A DNA stretch of 21,529 nt from Tannerella sp. (GTDB lineage: Bacteria > Bacteroidota > Bacteroidia > Bacteroidales > Tannerellaceae), in the NCBI GenBank assembly GCA_031272655.1, contig JAISTJ010000160.1, positions 1 to 21,529 on the forward strand, read 5' to 3'. The number at the start of each line of letters is the position of its first letter. Within the stretch, counting starts at the first letter, position 1. The translations under genes and the position numbers were made by a program. Below the pieces are notes generated by a model, which worked only from the letters and a program-made list of their open reading frames with translations, made no database searches and was not told where the DNA came from. Positions 14,984-21,529 of the stretch are shown piece by piece.

Positions 14984-16486
14984 TCAGTTATTTACGCCGA
15001 CGCGCTGATCCCACCACATCTGTTTGCCCCACAGGTCATCCACTACATCTGCGTTGAAAGGCGCATTGTTGGCAGTGTTGAGGTTGCGTTCGGTGTCGGG
15101 ATACGGTGAGCGCAGCGGTCCCCAGTTGTGATTGAGATACGAGGCGCTGGCAAGTCCGCGTCCGGGAGCTACATAAAGGAAGTCGGGAATGCCTGTACGG
15201 CGGTAGAGCGTCCAGCCTTCCATGCCGTTTTTGAACATGGCAGCCCACTGTTCGTACCACAGTTTATTGCGCTGTTCGTCAGCCGAGCCTGAAGGGAAAG
15301 CGCCTGCACCTGCAAGGTAGGCTTCCGTTTCTTCGGCCGTTACTCCGTTTTCGTCCATCGAAGAGGTAACGGCTTTCTCGTAGGCGTCTTGAGCGCTTAT
15401 TCCAACGTTCCATCCGCGTGTAGCTGCTTCGGCTATGGCGAACCATGATTCGGCGGCGCGGAACCACGGCGAGAAACCTCCCAGATCCTGCTCGTAAGCG
15501 TAAGACCAGTGGGACATACCGCCGGGCGCAGTATTGGCGGCAGCTCCGATGATATAGCCGCGATATTCGCCGTCGGATACGGCAGGTTCAAAATACTTCG
15601 ACAGACGCGGGTCGTTGTTTGCCTTGAAGTTGTCTATCATCACGTCCGGGGCGCAAAATTCAACTCCCGGACGGGTGCGGTAGGCGTCTGCAAGCGGTTC
15701 CCAGCGGGTAGCGTCGCCGGCATCCCACCAGAAGAAAGCATTGTCGTCGTTGTTCTCTATGAAAGGATACCTTGACGGGTTGGTAGCTATCTCTGTAACA
15801 GTCTGTTGTGCAAGCGAAGCGCTTACGACGGAGAGACGTGTAGCGAGACGCAGGCGGAGCGAGTTGCAATAGCGTTGCCATTGATTAATATCGCCTCCAT
15901 AAAGAAGATCTCCACCGCTGAGATCATCGCCGCCAGCGCCGTTTGCCCAGTCGTCGGCCACTTCTTTAAGCGTAGCCAGCAGAGCAGGATAGATGTCTTC
16001 CTGAACGTCGTAAGTAGGATTGAGAACGCCTTCGCTGAGATTTACGGCGTCCGAATAGGGTAGGTCGCGCCAGCGGTCAGTCGCAATGCTCATTATATGC
16101 ACTTCAAGAACTTTGGCTGCATTGAGCAGGTTGCGGGCGCCAAGCTCGGCCGCTTTAGCCTGAATGTCGCGAAGAGTGTTGAGGCAGGTGTAAATTTCCG
16201 CCCAGTTGCTGTCTTGAATGCCGGTACGGAACTGGTAGCGCGACTCGTCTATATAGTTGAGTTTCGCTACATAACCTGCAAAAGCGCAAGGCTCGTCGAG
16301 CATGAACCAGCGGTCGTAGAAATTGGCGGATATGTACCAGATAGCCCATGCCAGCTCGTTTGCCGCAGGAACCGAAGCAGGGCTGTCGGGGTCAGTGTTG
16401 ATTTCCTTGAACTTGTCGGTACAGCTCGTTGTGAGCAAGCTTGCCGCTATCAACATCATAATTATATTATTGATATACTTTTTCAT
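14984..16486 (-). CDS. SusD/RagB-like lipoprotein (SusD-like_2 type)
   Basis: A 500-residue lipoprotein (MKKYINNIIMMLIAASLLTT then SC, lipobox Cys22). After it comes DKFKEINTDPDSP, the typical opening of the SusD-like_2 subgroup. Later parts include TDRWRDLPYSDAVN, YNSLRLRLA-like CNSLRLRLATRLS, the AESWFAIAEAATRGW helix and KLWYEQWAAMFKNGMEGWTL followed by YRRTGIPDF, which serves as the conserved C-terminal ligand-lid region. It should bind the nutrient imported by the partner SusC, whose stop lies 19 bp upstream. SusD-like_2 members often pair with transporters for peptides or glycans; no degradative enzyme is linked here, so the substrate is open. Confidence 0.93.
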   Translation of the reverse strand: MKKYINNIIMMLIAASLLTTSCTDKFKEINTDPDSPASVPAANELAWAIWYISANFYDRWFMLDEPCAFAGYVAKLNYIDESRYQFRTGIQDSNWAEIYTCLNTLRDIQAKAAELGARNLLNAAKVLEVHIMSIATDRWRDLPYSDAVNLSEGVLNPTYDVQEDIYPALLATLKEVADDWANGAGGDDLSGGDLLYGGDINQWQRYCNSLRLRLATRLSVVSASLAQQTVTEIATNPSRYPFIENNDDNAFFWWDAGDATRWEPLADAYRTRPGVEFCAPDVMIDNFKANNDPRLSKYFEPAVSDGEYRGYIIGAAANTAPGGMSHWSYAYEQDLGGFSPWFRAAESWFAIAEAATRGWNVGISAQDAYEKAVTSSMDENGVTAEETEAYLAGAGAFPSGSADEQRNKLWYEQWAAMFKNGMEGWTLYRRTGIPDFLYVAPGRGLASASYLNHNWGPLRSPYPDTERNLNTANNAPFNADVVDDLWGKQMWWDQRVGVNN

Positions 16487-16505
16487 ATCTGTAAAGTTTT
16501 AAAAA

Positions 16506-19500
16506 TTAGAAAGTAACATTGAGTTTAAGTCCCATGCTGCGGGAATGAGGATATACGTTGGATTCTATTCCCACACTGCCGTTGCCCGAACCCGTAACAG
16601 ACTCAGGGTCAATGCCTATGAGATTGGATTTGTGTGTCCAGAGCAGCGCCAGGTTATTACCTACCAGCGACACGCTTGCATTACTGAAATATTTACCGAG
16701 GATTTTCTTCGGGAAATTGTAGGTAAGGTGCGCTTCGCGCAGTTTCAGGAATGAACCGTCAATAACGGACATTTCCGTAATGGAGTAGAAATAAGTGAAG
16801 AAATCGGCGGGATTAACAACGGTTGTGTTAGGGCTGCCGTCTTCATTGACAAACGTCTTGTCGGTATAGAAATCTTTGCCTAAAACCATACCGTTTTCGC
16901 GGATAGTGCCTGCGGCGGTGAAGTCATAGATACCGGTGTAAGTTCCGAACATCTGCGTTACGGAGTGGAAATCGCCACCCTTGCGGAAGTCAAGCAGGAA
17001 GCCGAACCTGAAATCTTTATATGAGAACTCGTTGTTCCAGCCGCCAATCCAGTCGGGTGTTACATCGCCTATATCCTGCGCCGCCTGACGCAATGGAAGT
17101 CCGTTTCTAACCTTAATAGCGCCGTTATCATCATAGACAAAACCGTAACCCCTGATTGTTCCCCAAGTTTTACCCGGTATGGCGAGGGTCGTGGCGTTCC
17201 AGTTGCTTCCGAGGGTATAAGCCGCCAAAGATTGTCCCGTAACAGGGTCGGTGTAGAGATCAATGATCTTGCTGCGGTCTTTAGCCCAGTTGAAGGTTGT
17301 TGTCCATCCGAAGCCCTGCGGATTGTAGATAACATCGCCGGCAAGCGTAAGCTCAACGCCTTTGTTCTCAATTTCGCCTGCATTTAAGAGCATAGAGCCA
17401 TAACCTGTTGCACGTGAGACGTTTACCGTCATAATCTGGTCGGTTGTATTCTTGAAGTAATAAGCGCCGTCGAAACGAATGCGGTTGTTGAGGAAGTTGG
17501 CTTCAAGACCTATTTCCCAAGTCTTAATCATTTCGGGACGTAAGCCGATAGGAGGATATGTGGTCGGCATGCGGAAGAGTCCGACGCCTTTCATACCGGT
17601 GCTTTCTGCAGAATAATAGCTGCCGTTCCTGTACGGGTCGGTAGCCGAACCGATTTTTGCCCAACCGCCGCGCAGTTTGAGGTAACTGAGCCATGAAAGG
17701 TCGGTCAATGCGGAGAAAGTGGCTGTCGGTATCCAGCTGAGGCTTGCCGACGGATAGAAGAAGTCGTCGTCAATGGTTGAATCCCAGTCGTTACGTGCGC
17801 TGAGGTCGAGGTAAAGCATGCTTTTCCATCCGAGCGACAGGTTGGCGTAAATAGAATTTGAACGTCTCCATGAGTTGTCGGTTGATGCTACCGGATTGCC
17901 TTTCACGTTGGTTATCGTGTAAAGCGCCGGGATTGTCAGCTGGTCGCCTCCGATGCCGTTAAGGAACGTGTTATTGTCCCTGTAGTTGGCTCCCAGAATG
18001 GCATTGGTATTGAGATCGCCGAACGATTTGTTGAAATAACCGATAAGGTCAATGTTTAACTCGCTCTGGCCACGTTGCCAGTCGCGGAAATAGCCGTCCG
18101 GACTATCGGTATCCCATTCAATAACAGACTTTTGCCTTGATGAAATCCTGTCCAAACCTACCCGCGCTTCAAACTTCAGGTATTCGGTCGGTTTGTACCA
18201 CAGTGAAGATTTGCCGAACACGCGGTCGCGCTTGTAAGCGGAGGTGTTATGATATTGCACCCAGTACGGATTGGCATGGAACGGCCCTATCCAGTTGTAA
18301 TGGGTGTAGTTGCCCTGCTCGTCCAACTGTTCGTAGTTTTCTTTCAGCGATTTCATATCAACCTGACGGCCAAACCATTGCAGCATTGATTGCAGCGGGT
18401 TGGTTGTACTGTAGCCTGTTCCGGGCAGGTTATCGCTATGAGAATGAACATAATTCAAGTCAATTTCAAAACTGATATGCTTGTTGAGTTCATACGCATT
18501 GTTTACGGACGCCGAATAGCGGTTGAGGTTGGTGTTTGGCGTTGTGCCTGTCTGACCGCGATAACCGAGTGAAGCTCTTGTAGAGGAATGTTCGGAAGCG
18601 GAAAGCACTGACATTGTGTGGTTTTGCGTTATACCAGTCTGGAAGAAGCTGCTGATATTGTCAGGATGCGAAACCCACGGGGTAGGTTGATAAACGCCGT
18701 TCACAACGGGGCTGTTGAACTGCGGTATCATCAAGCCGATGTCGAGGCGGGGGCCCCATGATTCGTCGTCGCCGTCGTTCACTCCGTTTGAGCCGTCCAC
18801 ATAATAGTAGCCGTATTCCTGTGCATAATCGGAATAAGAGCCTTCATAGCCGTCTTCCAAAGCCAATTTGTAGTCATATTCCGAGCCTCCGTAGCCCTGA
18901 CCGTACTTGTTTTGCAGCTTGGGTATGCCGTAAACCTGATCAACGGTGAAGTCGCCGGTGTAGTTCACCTGTACTCCCGATTTGGACTTTTTGCCTGATT
19001 TAGTGGTGATTAGGATTACTCCGTTACCTGCACGCATACCGTACAGCGCAGCCGAGCCTCCTTTCAGCACCGAGATTGATTCGACATCGTTAGTGTTGAT
19101 GTCGTTAATGCCCGAACCAAGGTCGCGGGTAGCGCCTGTCGGGTTGTCATTGGTAACAGGCACACCGTCAACAACTATCAGCGGCGCATTGCTGCCGAAC
19201 GACGAGAAGCCGCGGATGACAATGTTTTGCGAAGCGCCGATCTGACCGCCTGCCTGTGTAACCTGAATACCTGCAATCTTACCGCTCAGCGAGTTAGCGA
19301 GATTGTTTTGCGCACCCTGAGTGATCTGGGTGGAAGAAATCTCCTGCGCGGCATAACCGAGTGATTTTTTCTCCCTCGAAATACCGAGAGCCGTAACGAC
19401 CACTTCCTCAAGGCTCGTGGTCGAAACATTAAGAACTACATGCACATTAGCGCCGATCGGCACTTCCTGGGTCTCGTAGCCCAGATAAGAGATGACAAGC

Positions 19501-19715
19501 GTAGTAGCATTCGCCGGAACATTGGCAATCTCAAAGCGCCCATCCTCGTTGGTAGCGCTGCCGAGAGCCGTCCCCTTAACAATAACCGATGCGCCGACAA
19601 CAGGTTCATTATCATCGCCTGAGATGACTGTTCCCGATGCTTTGCGTGTCTGCGCGTTGGCGGTTACCATGCCAATCAACAAAAAGCATGATAACAAAAA
19701 AGTAAATTTTTTCAT
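16506..19715 (-). CDS. SusC/RagA-family TonB-dependent transporter (no STN domain), probable phase-variable
   Basis: A 1069-residue outer-membrane transporter: signal peptide (about 1-21, MKKFTFLLSCFLLIGMVTANA), carboxypeptidase-regulatory-like domain (about 26-97, GTVISGDDNEPVVGASVIVK), TonB-box-like EEVVVTALG (103-111), plug with LIVVDGVPV and SISVLKGGSAALYGMRAGNG, then a beta barrel ending GLKLNVTF. Unlike the left-hand SusC it lacks the STN domain and has no sigma/FecR partner. Directly upstream is an inverted-repeat-bounded segment with a tyrosine recombinase, and a promoter inside that segment points at this gene. Expression is therefore inferred to be switched by DNA inversion. The leader of about 80 bases contains the whole left inverted repeat. 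SusD follows after 19 bp. Confidence 0.95.
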   Translation of the reverse strand: MKKFTFLLSCFLLIGMVTANAQTRKASGTVISGDDNEPVVGASVIVKGTALGSATNEDGRFEIANVPANATTLVISYLGYETQEVPIGANVHVVLNVSTTSLEEVVVTALGISREKKSLGYAAQEISSTQITQGAQNNLANSLSGKIAGIQVTQAGGQIGASQNIVIRGFSSFGSNAPLIVVDGVPVTNDNPTGATRDLGSGINDINTNDVESISVLKGGSAALYGMRAGNGVILITTKSGKKSKSGVQVNYTGDFTVDQVYGIPKLQNKYGQGYGGSEYDYKLALEDGYEGSYSDYAQEYGYYYVDGSNGVNDGDDESWGPRLDIGLMIPQFNSPVVNGVYQPTPWVSHPDNISSFFQTGITQNHTMSVLSASEHSSTRASLGYRGQTGTTPNTNLNRYSASVNNAYELNKHISFEIDLNYVHSHSDNLPGTGYSTTNPLQSMLQWFGRQVDMKSLKENYEQLDEQGNYTHYNWIGPFHANPYWVQYHNTSAYKRDRVFGKSSLWYKPTEYLKFEARVGLDRISSRQKSVIEWDTDSPDGYFRDWQRGQSELNIDLIGYFNKSFGDLNTNAILGANYRDNNTFLNGIGGDQLTIPALYTITNVKGNPVASTDNSWRRSNSIYANLSLGWKSMLYLDLSARNDWDSTIDDDFFYPSASLSWIPTATFSALTDLSWLSYLKLRGGWAKIGSATDPYRNGSYYSAESTGMKGVGLFRMPTTYPPIGLRPEMIKTWEIGLEANFLNNRIRFDGAYYFKNTTDQIMTVNVSRATGYGSMLLNAGEIENKGVELTLAGDVIYNPQGFGWTTTFNWAKDRSKIIDLYTDPVTGQSLAAYTLGSNWNATTLAIPGKTWGTIRGYGFVYDDNGAIKVRNGLPLRQAAQDIGDVTPDWIGGWNNEFSYKDFRFGFLLDFRKGGDFHSVTQMFGTYTGIYDFTAAGTIRENGMVLGKDFYTDKTFVNEDGSPNTTVVNPADFFTYFYSITEMSVIDGSFLKLREAHLTYNFPKKILGKYFSNASVSLVGNNLALLWTHKSNLIGIDPESVTGSGNGSVGIESNVYPHSRSMGLKLNVTF

Positions 19716-19754
19716 AAACTTTTAACAAATAATTGATACATAAATATTTAAAAA

Positions 19755-19797
19755 ATTTTGTTCACAAATACGCACTTCCTATAAATCACATTATCGG
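19755..19797. repeat. Left inverted repeat of the invertible segment (43 bp)
   Basis: Reverse-complement match to 20725-20767 with 41 of 43 identical bases; the two differences correspond to plus-strand positions 19773 and 19780. It lies in the 5' leader of the second SusC gene. The half-palindrome near its inner end (CCGATAA against TTATAGG on the minus strand) has one mismatch. Confidence 0.92.
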
Positions 19798-19800
19798 GCG

Positions 19801-19830
19801 TAAAAGTAGTAATTTTTTATCAAACAACAA
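19801..19830 (-). promoter_or_regulatory. Invertible promoter facing the second SusC gene
   Basis: On the minus strand TTG (19828-19830), a 19-base spacer and TACTTTTA (19801-19808), one base off TAnnTTTG. The next ten bases, CGCCCGATAA, are identical to those after the -7 element of the sigma-gene promoter (8525-8534), supporting a real start site. Transcription would begin near 19794, inside the left inverted repeat. The promoter lies inside the invertible segment, just past its repeat. Confidence 0.65.
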
Positions 19831-19886
19831 GAAAAAATGAAAAAAATTTATTTTTTCGATAAAAATTTTTACTATCCGTTCATTTT

Positions 19887-20690
19887 TTACCATGTAACAA
19901 TTTCATCAACGATTGATTGTTGCTCACCGGCGGTGCGCCGCAGGTAGATGCGGGTCGTTTCTATGCTGTCATGCCCCATAAGGTCGGCAAGCAGGGCGAT
20001 GTCGTTGCATTTTTCAAGGAAATTTTTTGCAAAACGGTGCCGGAACGAGTGTGGATACATCACTTTCGGATTTAACCCGTATTTTACGGCAAAATATTTT
20101 AGTTGGCGGGATATTCCCCTTGCAGTGAGGCGTTTACCGAAGCGGTTGCGGAAAATATAACCGGAACGGATTCCCTCATTTTCAATCCAAACAGTAGCTT
20201 CGTCCCGCAGGATTTTGGGGATATACAGCCTTCTTACCTTGCCGCCTTTGCCGTACAGGTCAAGGAATCCGGACGCAATGTGCTCAGCCTTAATCTGCAA
20301 CAGTTCGCTGACCCGTGCACCCGTAGCCGCAAGAAACCATACCACAAAATACCACGTGTATAGCTCGTCACTTTTGAGGCTTGTTTTCAGGAACTTATAA
20401 TCGGCGTCGCTCACAACATTTTCAAGGAAATTGCTCTGCTGGACACGCACAAATTTCACCTTACAGCGCTCATTGTCAGTAAATTCCATGTATTTGTTGA
20501 GCGCTTGCAATCGGTTGTTTACCGTCTGGGGCTTGAAATGCTCAACTAAAAAACCTTTATACGCCATAATAGTCTGTTTATCAATGGTTTTATATTGATT
20601 CAGGAAGCGCTTTACCGTTCCGGTGTACGATCTAACCGTATTTGTCGAAAGCTCGCTTTTTTCGAGAAATTTTTGAAAATCCGTTGTCAT
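19887..20690 (-). CDS. Tyrosine recombinase (DNA invertase), inside inverted repeats
   Basis: A 267-residue tyrosine-type site-specific recombinase. Residues 1-75 form the SAM-like core-binding domain (SELSTNTVRSYTGTVKRFLN). The catalytic domain shows the full active site: Arg126 (ATGARVSELL), Lys151 (GKGGKVRRLYIP), His214 and Arg217 (YPHSFRHRFA), His240 (LMGHDSIETT) and the nucleophile Tyr249 (TRIYLRR). It is short, without the extra N-terminal domain of conjugative-element integrases. The ATG at 20690 lies 34 bp inside the right inverted repeat. It is not accompanied by any transfer, phage or excision gene, and it lies inside a 43-bp inverted repeat pair upstream of susC, so the natural role is inverting its own segment. 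In the present orientation read-through could also reach susC. I see no clear promoter for it. Confidence 0.93.
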   Translation of the reverse strand: MTTDFQKFLEKSELSTNTVRSYTGTVKRFLNQYKTIDKQTIMAYKGFLVEHFKPQTVNNRLQALNKYMEFTDNERCKVKFVRVQQSNFLENVVSDADYKFLKTSLKSDELYTWYFVVWFLAATGARVSELLQIKAEHIASGFLDLYGKGGKVRRLYIPKILRDEATVWIENEGIRSGYIFRNRFGKRLTARGISRQLKYFAVKYGLNPKVMYPHSFRHRFAKNFLEKCNDIALLADLMGHDSIETTRIYLRRTAGEQQSIVDEIVTW

Positions 20691-20724
20691 AACTATTGAG
20701 ATTATATAGTAATAACGGCAATTT

Positions 20725-20767
20725 CCGATAATGTGATTTATCGGAAGTACGTATTTGTGAACAAAAT
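20725..20767. repeat. Right inverted repeat of the invertible segment (43 bp)
   Basis: Matches 19755-19797 in reverse complement at 41 of 43 bases. Its inner 20 bases (20725-20744) form a perfect 7-bp stem, CCGATAA-TGTGAT-TTATCGG; the left copy has one mismatch in this stem. No matching short duplication lies outside the two repeats. Confidence 0.92.
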
Positions 20768-20859
20768 GTCATGTACTAAAATTTTTCTACAGAATTACAT
20801 AATTTATAGGATTTTCAGAATTTACATATTGCTGATTTACAGGCAAATACAGGTACCAT

Positions 20860-20921
20860 GTCATTGCGAGGAACGAAGCAATCTGCCCTTGACTCGTCAT
20901 TGCGAGGTTACGAAGCAATCC
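20860..20921. repeat. Two copies of the GTCATTGCGAG...CGAAGCAATC dispersed repeat
   Basis: First copy 20860-20883 (GTCATTGCGAGGAACGAAGC then AATC). Second copy 20896-20921, with GGTTACG in the middle, followed by AGTAATGAC. Each has short self-complementary ends (ATTGC and GCAAT). The core is shared with 12643, 14914 and, in reverse, 21359. Confidence 0.85.
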
Positions 20922-20966
20922 AGTAATGACGGAACGGTTAGTCATCCCTCTGAAGAGACGCCAACG

Positions 20967-21173
20967 ATGATTGATGTATTAGTGCGCATTGATGTCGCTA
21001 AGACCGACACTACCGGCGTTGACCAGTTGGTACTTTACGCCACCAAGAACGCCAAAGAGAATTTCGGCCCGTTCGACAGCGAGAAAATGACCGACGCCGC
21101 CGACAATATCCGTCCGTGGCGCTTCGGCTGGTGAAAAGGTCGAGGTGTTTGATTTGATGGGGCGGTTAATTTC
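20967..21173 (+). pseudogene. Remnant of a type IX secretion system cargo protein
   Basis: The only coding-like sequence on the plus strand. From an ATG at 20967, 55 codons read MIDVLVRIDVAKTDTTGVDQ, then LVLYATKNAKENFGPFDSEK and MTDAADNIRPWRFGW. The middle resembles the D-x-x-x-LY-x-x-NA-x-x-x-FD-x-x-KM pattern of beta-sandwich repeats in secreted Bacteroidetes proteins. Overlapping the stop, the next frame reads VRGASAGEKVEVFDLMGRLI (about 21112-21171), the look of a T9SS type A C-terminal sorting domain. The roughly 100 residues normally between the two are missing and the frames do not match, so an internal deletion is likely. The tail is cut short by a dispersed repeat at 21174. A small translated peptide cannot be excluded. 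It stands where the flipped promoter would point. Confidence 0.6.
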
Positions 21174-21191
21174 AACACGAAGACAGGAAGG
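21174..21191 (+). repeat. AACACGAAG-type dispersed repeat, partner at 21392-21409
   Basis: AACACGAAGACAGGAAGG here and CCTTCGTGCCTTCGTGTT at 21392-21409 are reverse complements with two mismatches in 18 bases. The pair brackets the tandem repeat and another dispersed repeat, making a repeat nest of about 240 bp. Confidence 0.6.
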
Positions 21192-21215
21192 AACGACGGC
21201 ACAAAGAAATTGTGA

Positions 21216-21303
21216 GTTTATAAGTTTATAAGTTTATGAGTTTATAAGTTTGAGGTTGGAGGTTTGAAGTTTATGAGTTTATGAGTTTATAGTTTATGAG
21301 TTT
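21216..21303. repeat. GTTTATRA tandem octamer repeat
   Basis: Four perfect-phase units GTTTATAA, GTTTATAA, GTTTATGA, GTTTATAA (21216-21247), then a degenerate stretch and three more GTTTAT(G)A units. It is followed by an AATTCTT repeat (about 21331-21352) akin to the one at 13538-13590. No coding potential is visible. Confidence 0.8.
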
Positions 21304-21358
21304 TCAATTCTTAGTTTTCAGTTATTAACTCTTAATTCTTAATTCTTAATTAACGTTA

Positions 21359-21382
21359 GATTGCTTCGTTCTTCGCAATGAC
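21359..21382 (-). repeat. Inverted copy of the GATTGCTTCG...GCAATGAC dispersed repeat
   Basis: GATTGCTTCGTTCTTCGCAA then TGAC, the reverse complement of the copy at 20860-20883 with one mismatch. Together the opposed copies frame about 500 bp that holds the T9SS remnant and the tandem repeats. Confidence 0.85.
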
Positions 21383-21415
21383 GGGGATTAGCCTTCGTGC
21401 CTTCGTGTTACCCAA

Positions 21416-21529
21416 CTATATCGCGTCGATGAAGCGGTTGATGGCGTCGCGGTCGGCTTTTGGGAGGGCGCGGTATTTGAGCAGGGAGGGGCGTGCGTCG
21501 CTATCGGGGCTGCCGTGCCACATTATGGC
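21416..21529 (-). CDS. C-terminal end of a probable di-heme oxidoreductase (DUF1111-like)
   Basis: The frame enters from the right edge and runs 37 codons to a TAG at 21416-21418: AIMWHGSPDSDARPSLLKYR then ALPKADRDAINRFIDAI. The combination WHG, a short acidic spacer, then F/Y-x-ALPK-x-x-RDA-x-x-x-F is what I recall at the end of DUF1111 di-heme oxidoreductases, related to cytochrome c peroxidase/MauG, which are exported electron-transfer proteins. No heme motif is in this fragment. GC-rich codons differ from the AT-rich repeat region that follows. With only 37 residues the family is a probable, not a certain, call. Confidence 0.55.
   Translation of the reverse strand, partial: AIMWHGSPDSDARPSLLKYRALPKADRDAINRFIDAI

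Larger units (their letters stand above)
19755..20767. other. Predicted invertible DNA segment (phase-variation switch) with its own recombinase
   Basis: A 1013-bp unit made of two 43-bp inverted repeats around 927 bp that hold one tyrosine recombinase gene and, at the left inner edge, a promoter-like sequence aimed at susC. Recombination between inverted repeats by a tyrosine recombinase flips the segment and would detach the promoter from susC. Bacteroides fragilis is known to control surface polysaccharides and SusC/SusD-type proteins with such switches. Seen: repeats, gene and promoter motif. Inferred: inversion activity and its effect. Confidence 0.82.

Noticed and set aside
885..19725. 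Many plus-strand open frames opposite the long minus-strand genes
   Set aside because: They are antisense shadows of well-supported genes, lack recognisable domains and have no promoter or ribosome site.
19755..20767. The recombinase segment as an insertion sequence or transposon
   Set aside because: No DDE transposase is present, tyrosine recombinase elements do not normally carry 43-bp terminal inverted repeats, and I see no short target duplication outside the repeats. An inversion switch explains the layout better.
20688..20800. A promoter for the recombinase gene
   Set aside because: No TTTG/TAnnTTTG pair with suitable spacing is visible; a TATATAAT stretch near 20702-20709 has no matching upstream element.
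20733..21134. A 133-codon plus-strand frame as one intact gene
   Set aside because: Its first part runs through the right inverted repeat and two dispersed repeats; only the part after about 20967 looks like protein, and that part is a truncated remnant.
21216..21352. Tandem repeats as a CRISPR array
   Set aside because: Units are 7-8 bases with no unique spacers, and no cas genes are present.

Overview
The window looks like Bacteroidota, most likely Bacteroidales. It holds two SusC/SusD pairs, a FecI-type sigma/FecR anti-sigma pair feeding an STN-bearing SusC, promoters of the Bacteroidetes form (TTTG, about 20 bases, TAnnTTTG), and a remnant of a type IX secretion (T9SS) target protein. 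I cannot name a genus. Every intact gene reads on the minus strand, so gene order runs from high to low coordinates.

Right part (about 19716-21529). The C-terminus of a probable di-heme oxidoreductase enters from the right edge. It is followed by about 650 bp of dispersed and tandem repeats around a broken T9SS cargo gene on the plus strand. Next comes the most notable element: a tyrosine recombinase gene (19887-20690) inside a 43-bp inverted repeat pair (19755-19797 and 20725-20767, 41/43 matching). A promoter-like sequence lies just inside the left repeat and points at the second SusC gene. This reads as a self-contained DNA inversion switch controlling a SusC/SusD nutrient-uptake operon (16506-19715 and 14984-16486). 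In the orientation given, the switch would be ON.

Middle part (8654-14771). This is a block of housekeeping genes: kbl (glycine C-acetyltransferase), a PHP histidinol-phosphatase-like gene whose two ends both run into repeats, a DUF2156 protein, a GNAT acetyltransferase with a hexamer-repeat insert, a polyprenol-phosphate-mannose-synthase-like glycosyltransferase, and pyrC (dihydroorotase). Recognisable promoters lie upstream of kbl and of the glycosyltransferase.

Left part (1-8570). This is a classical polysaccharide/glycan-utilisation-type locus: ECF sigma, FecR anti-sigma, STN-SusC and SusD, then a terminator, then a separately promoted pair of an endonuclease/exonuclease/phosphatase-fold secreted enzyme and a glycoside hydrolase family 3 enzyme cut by the window edge. 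The sigma gene has a long leader with a strong terminator-like hairpin.

The two SusCD systems are therefore controlled in different ways: the left one by trans-envelope signalling (STN, FecR, sigma) and the right one, by inference, by stochastic promoter inversion.
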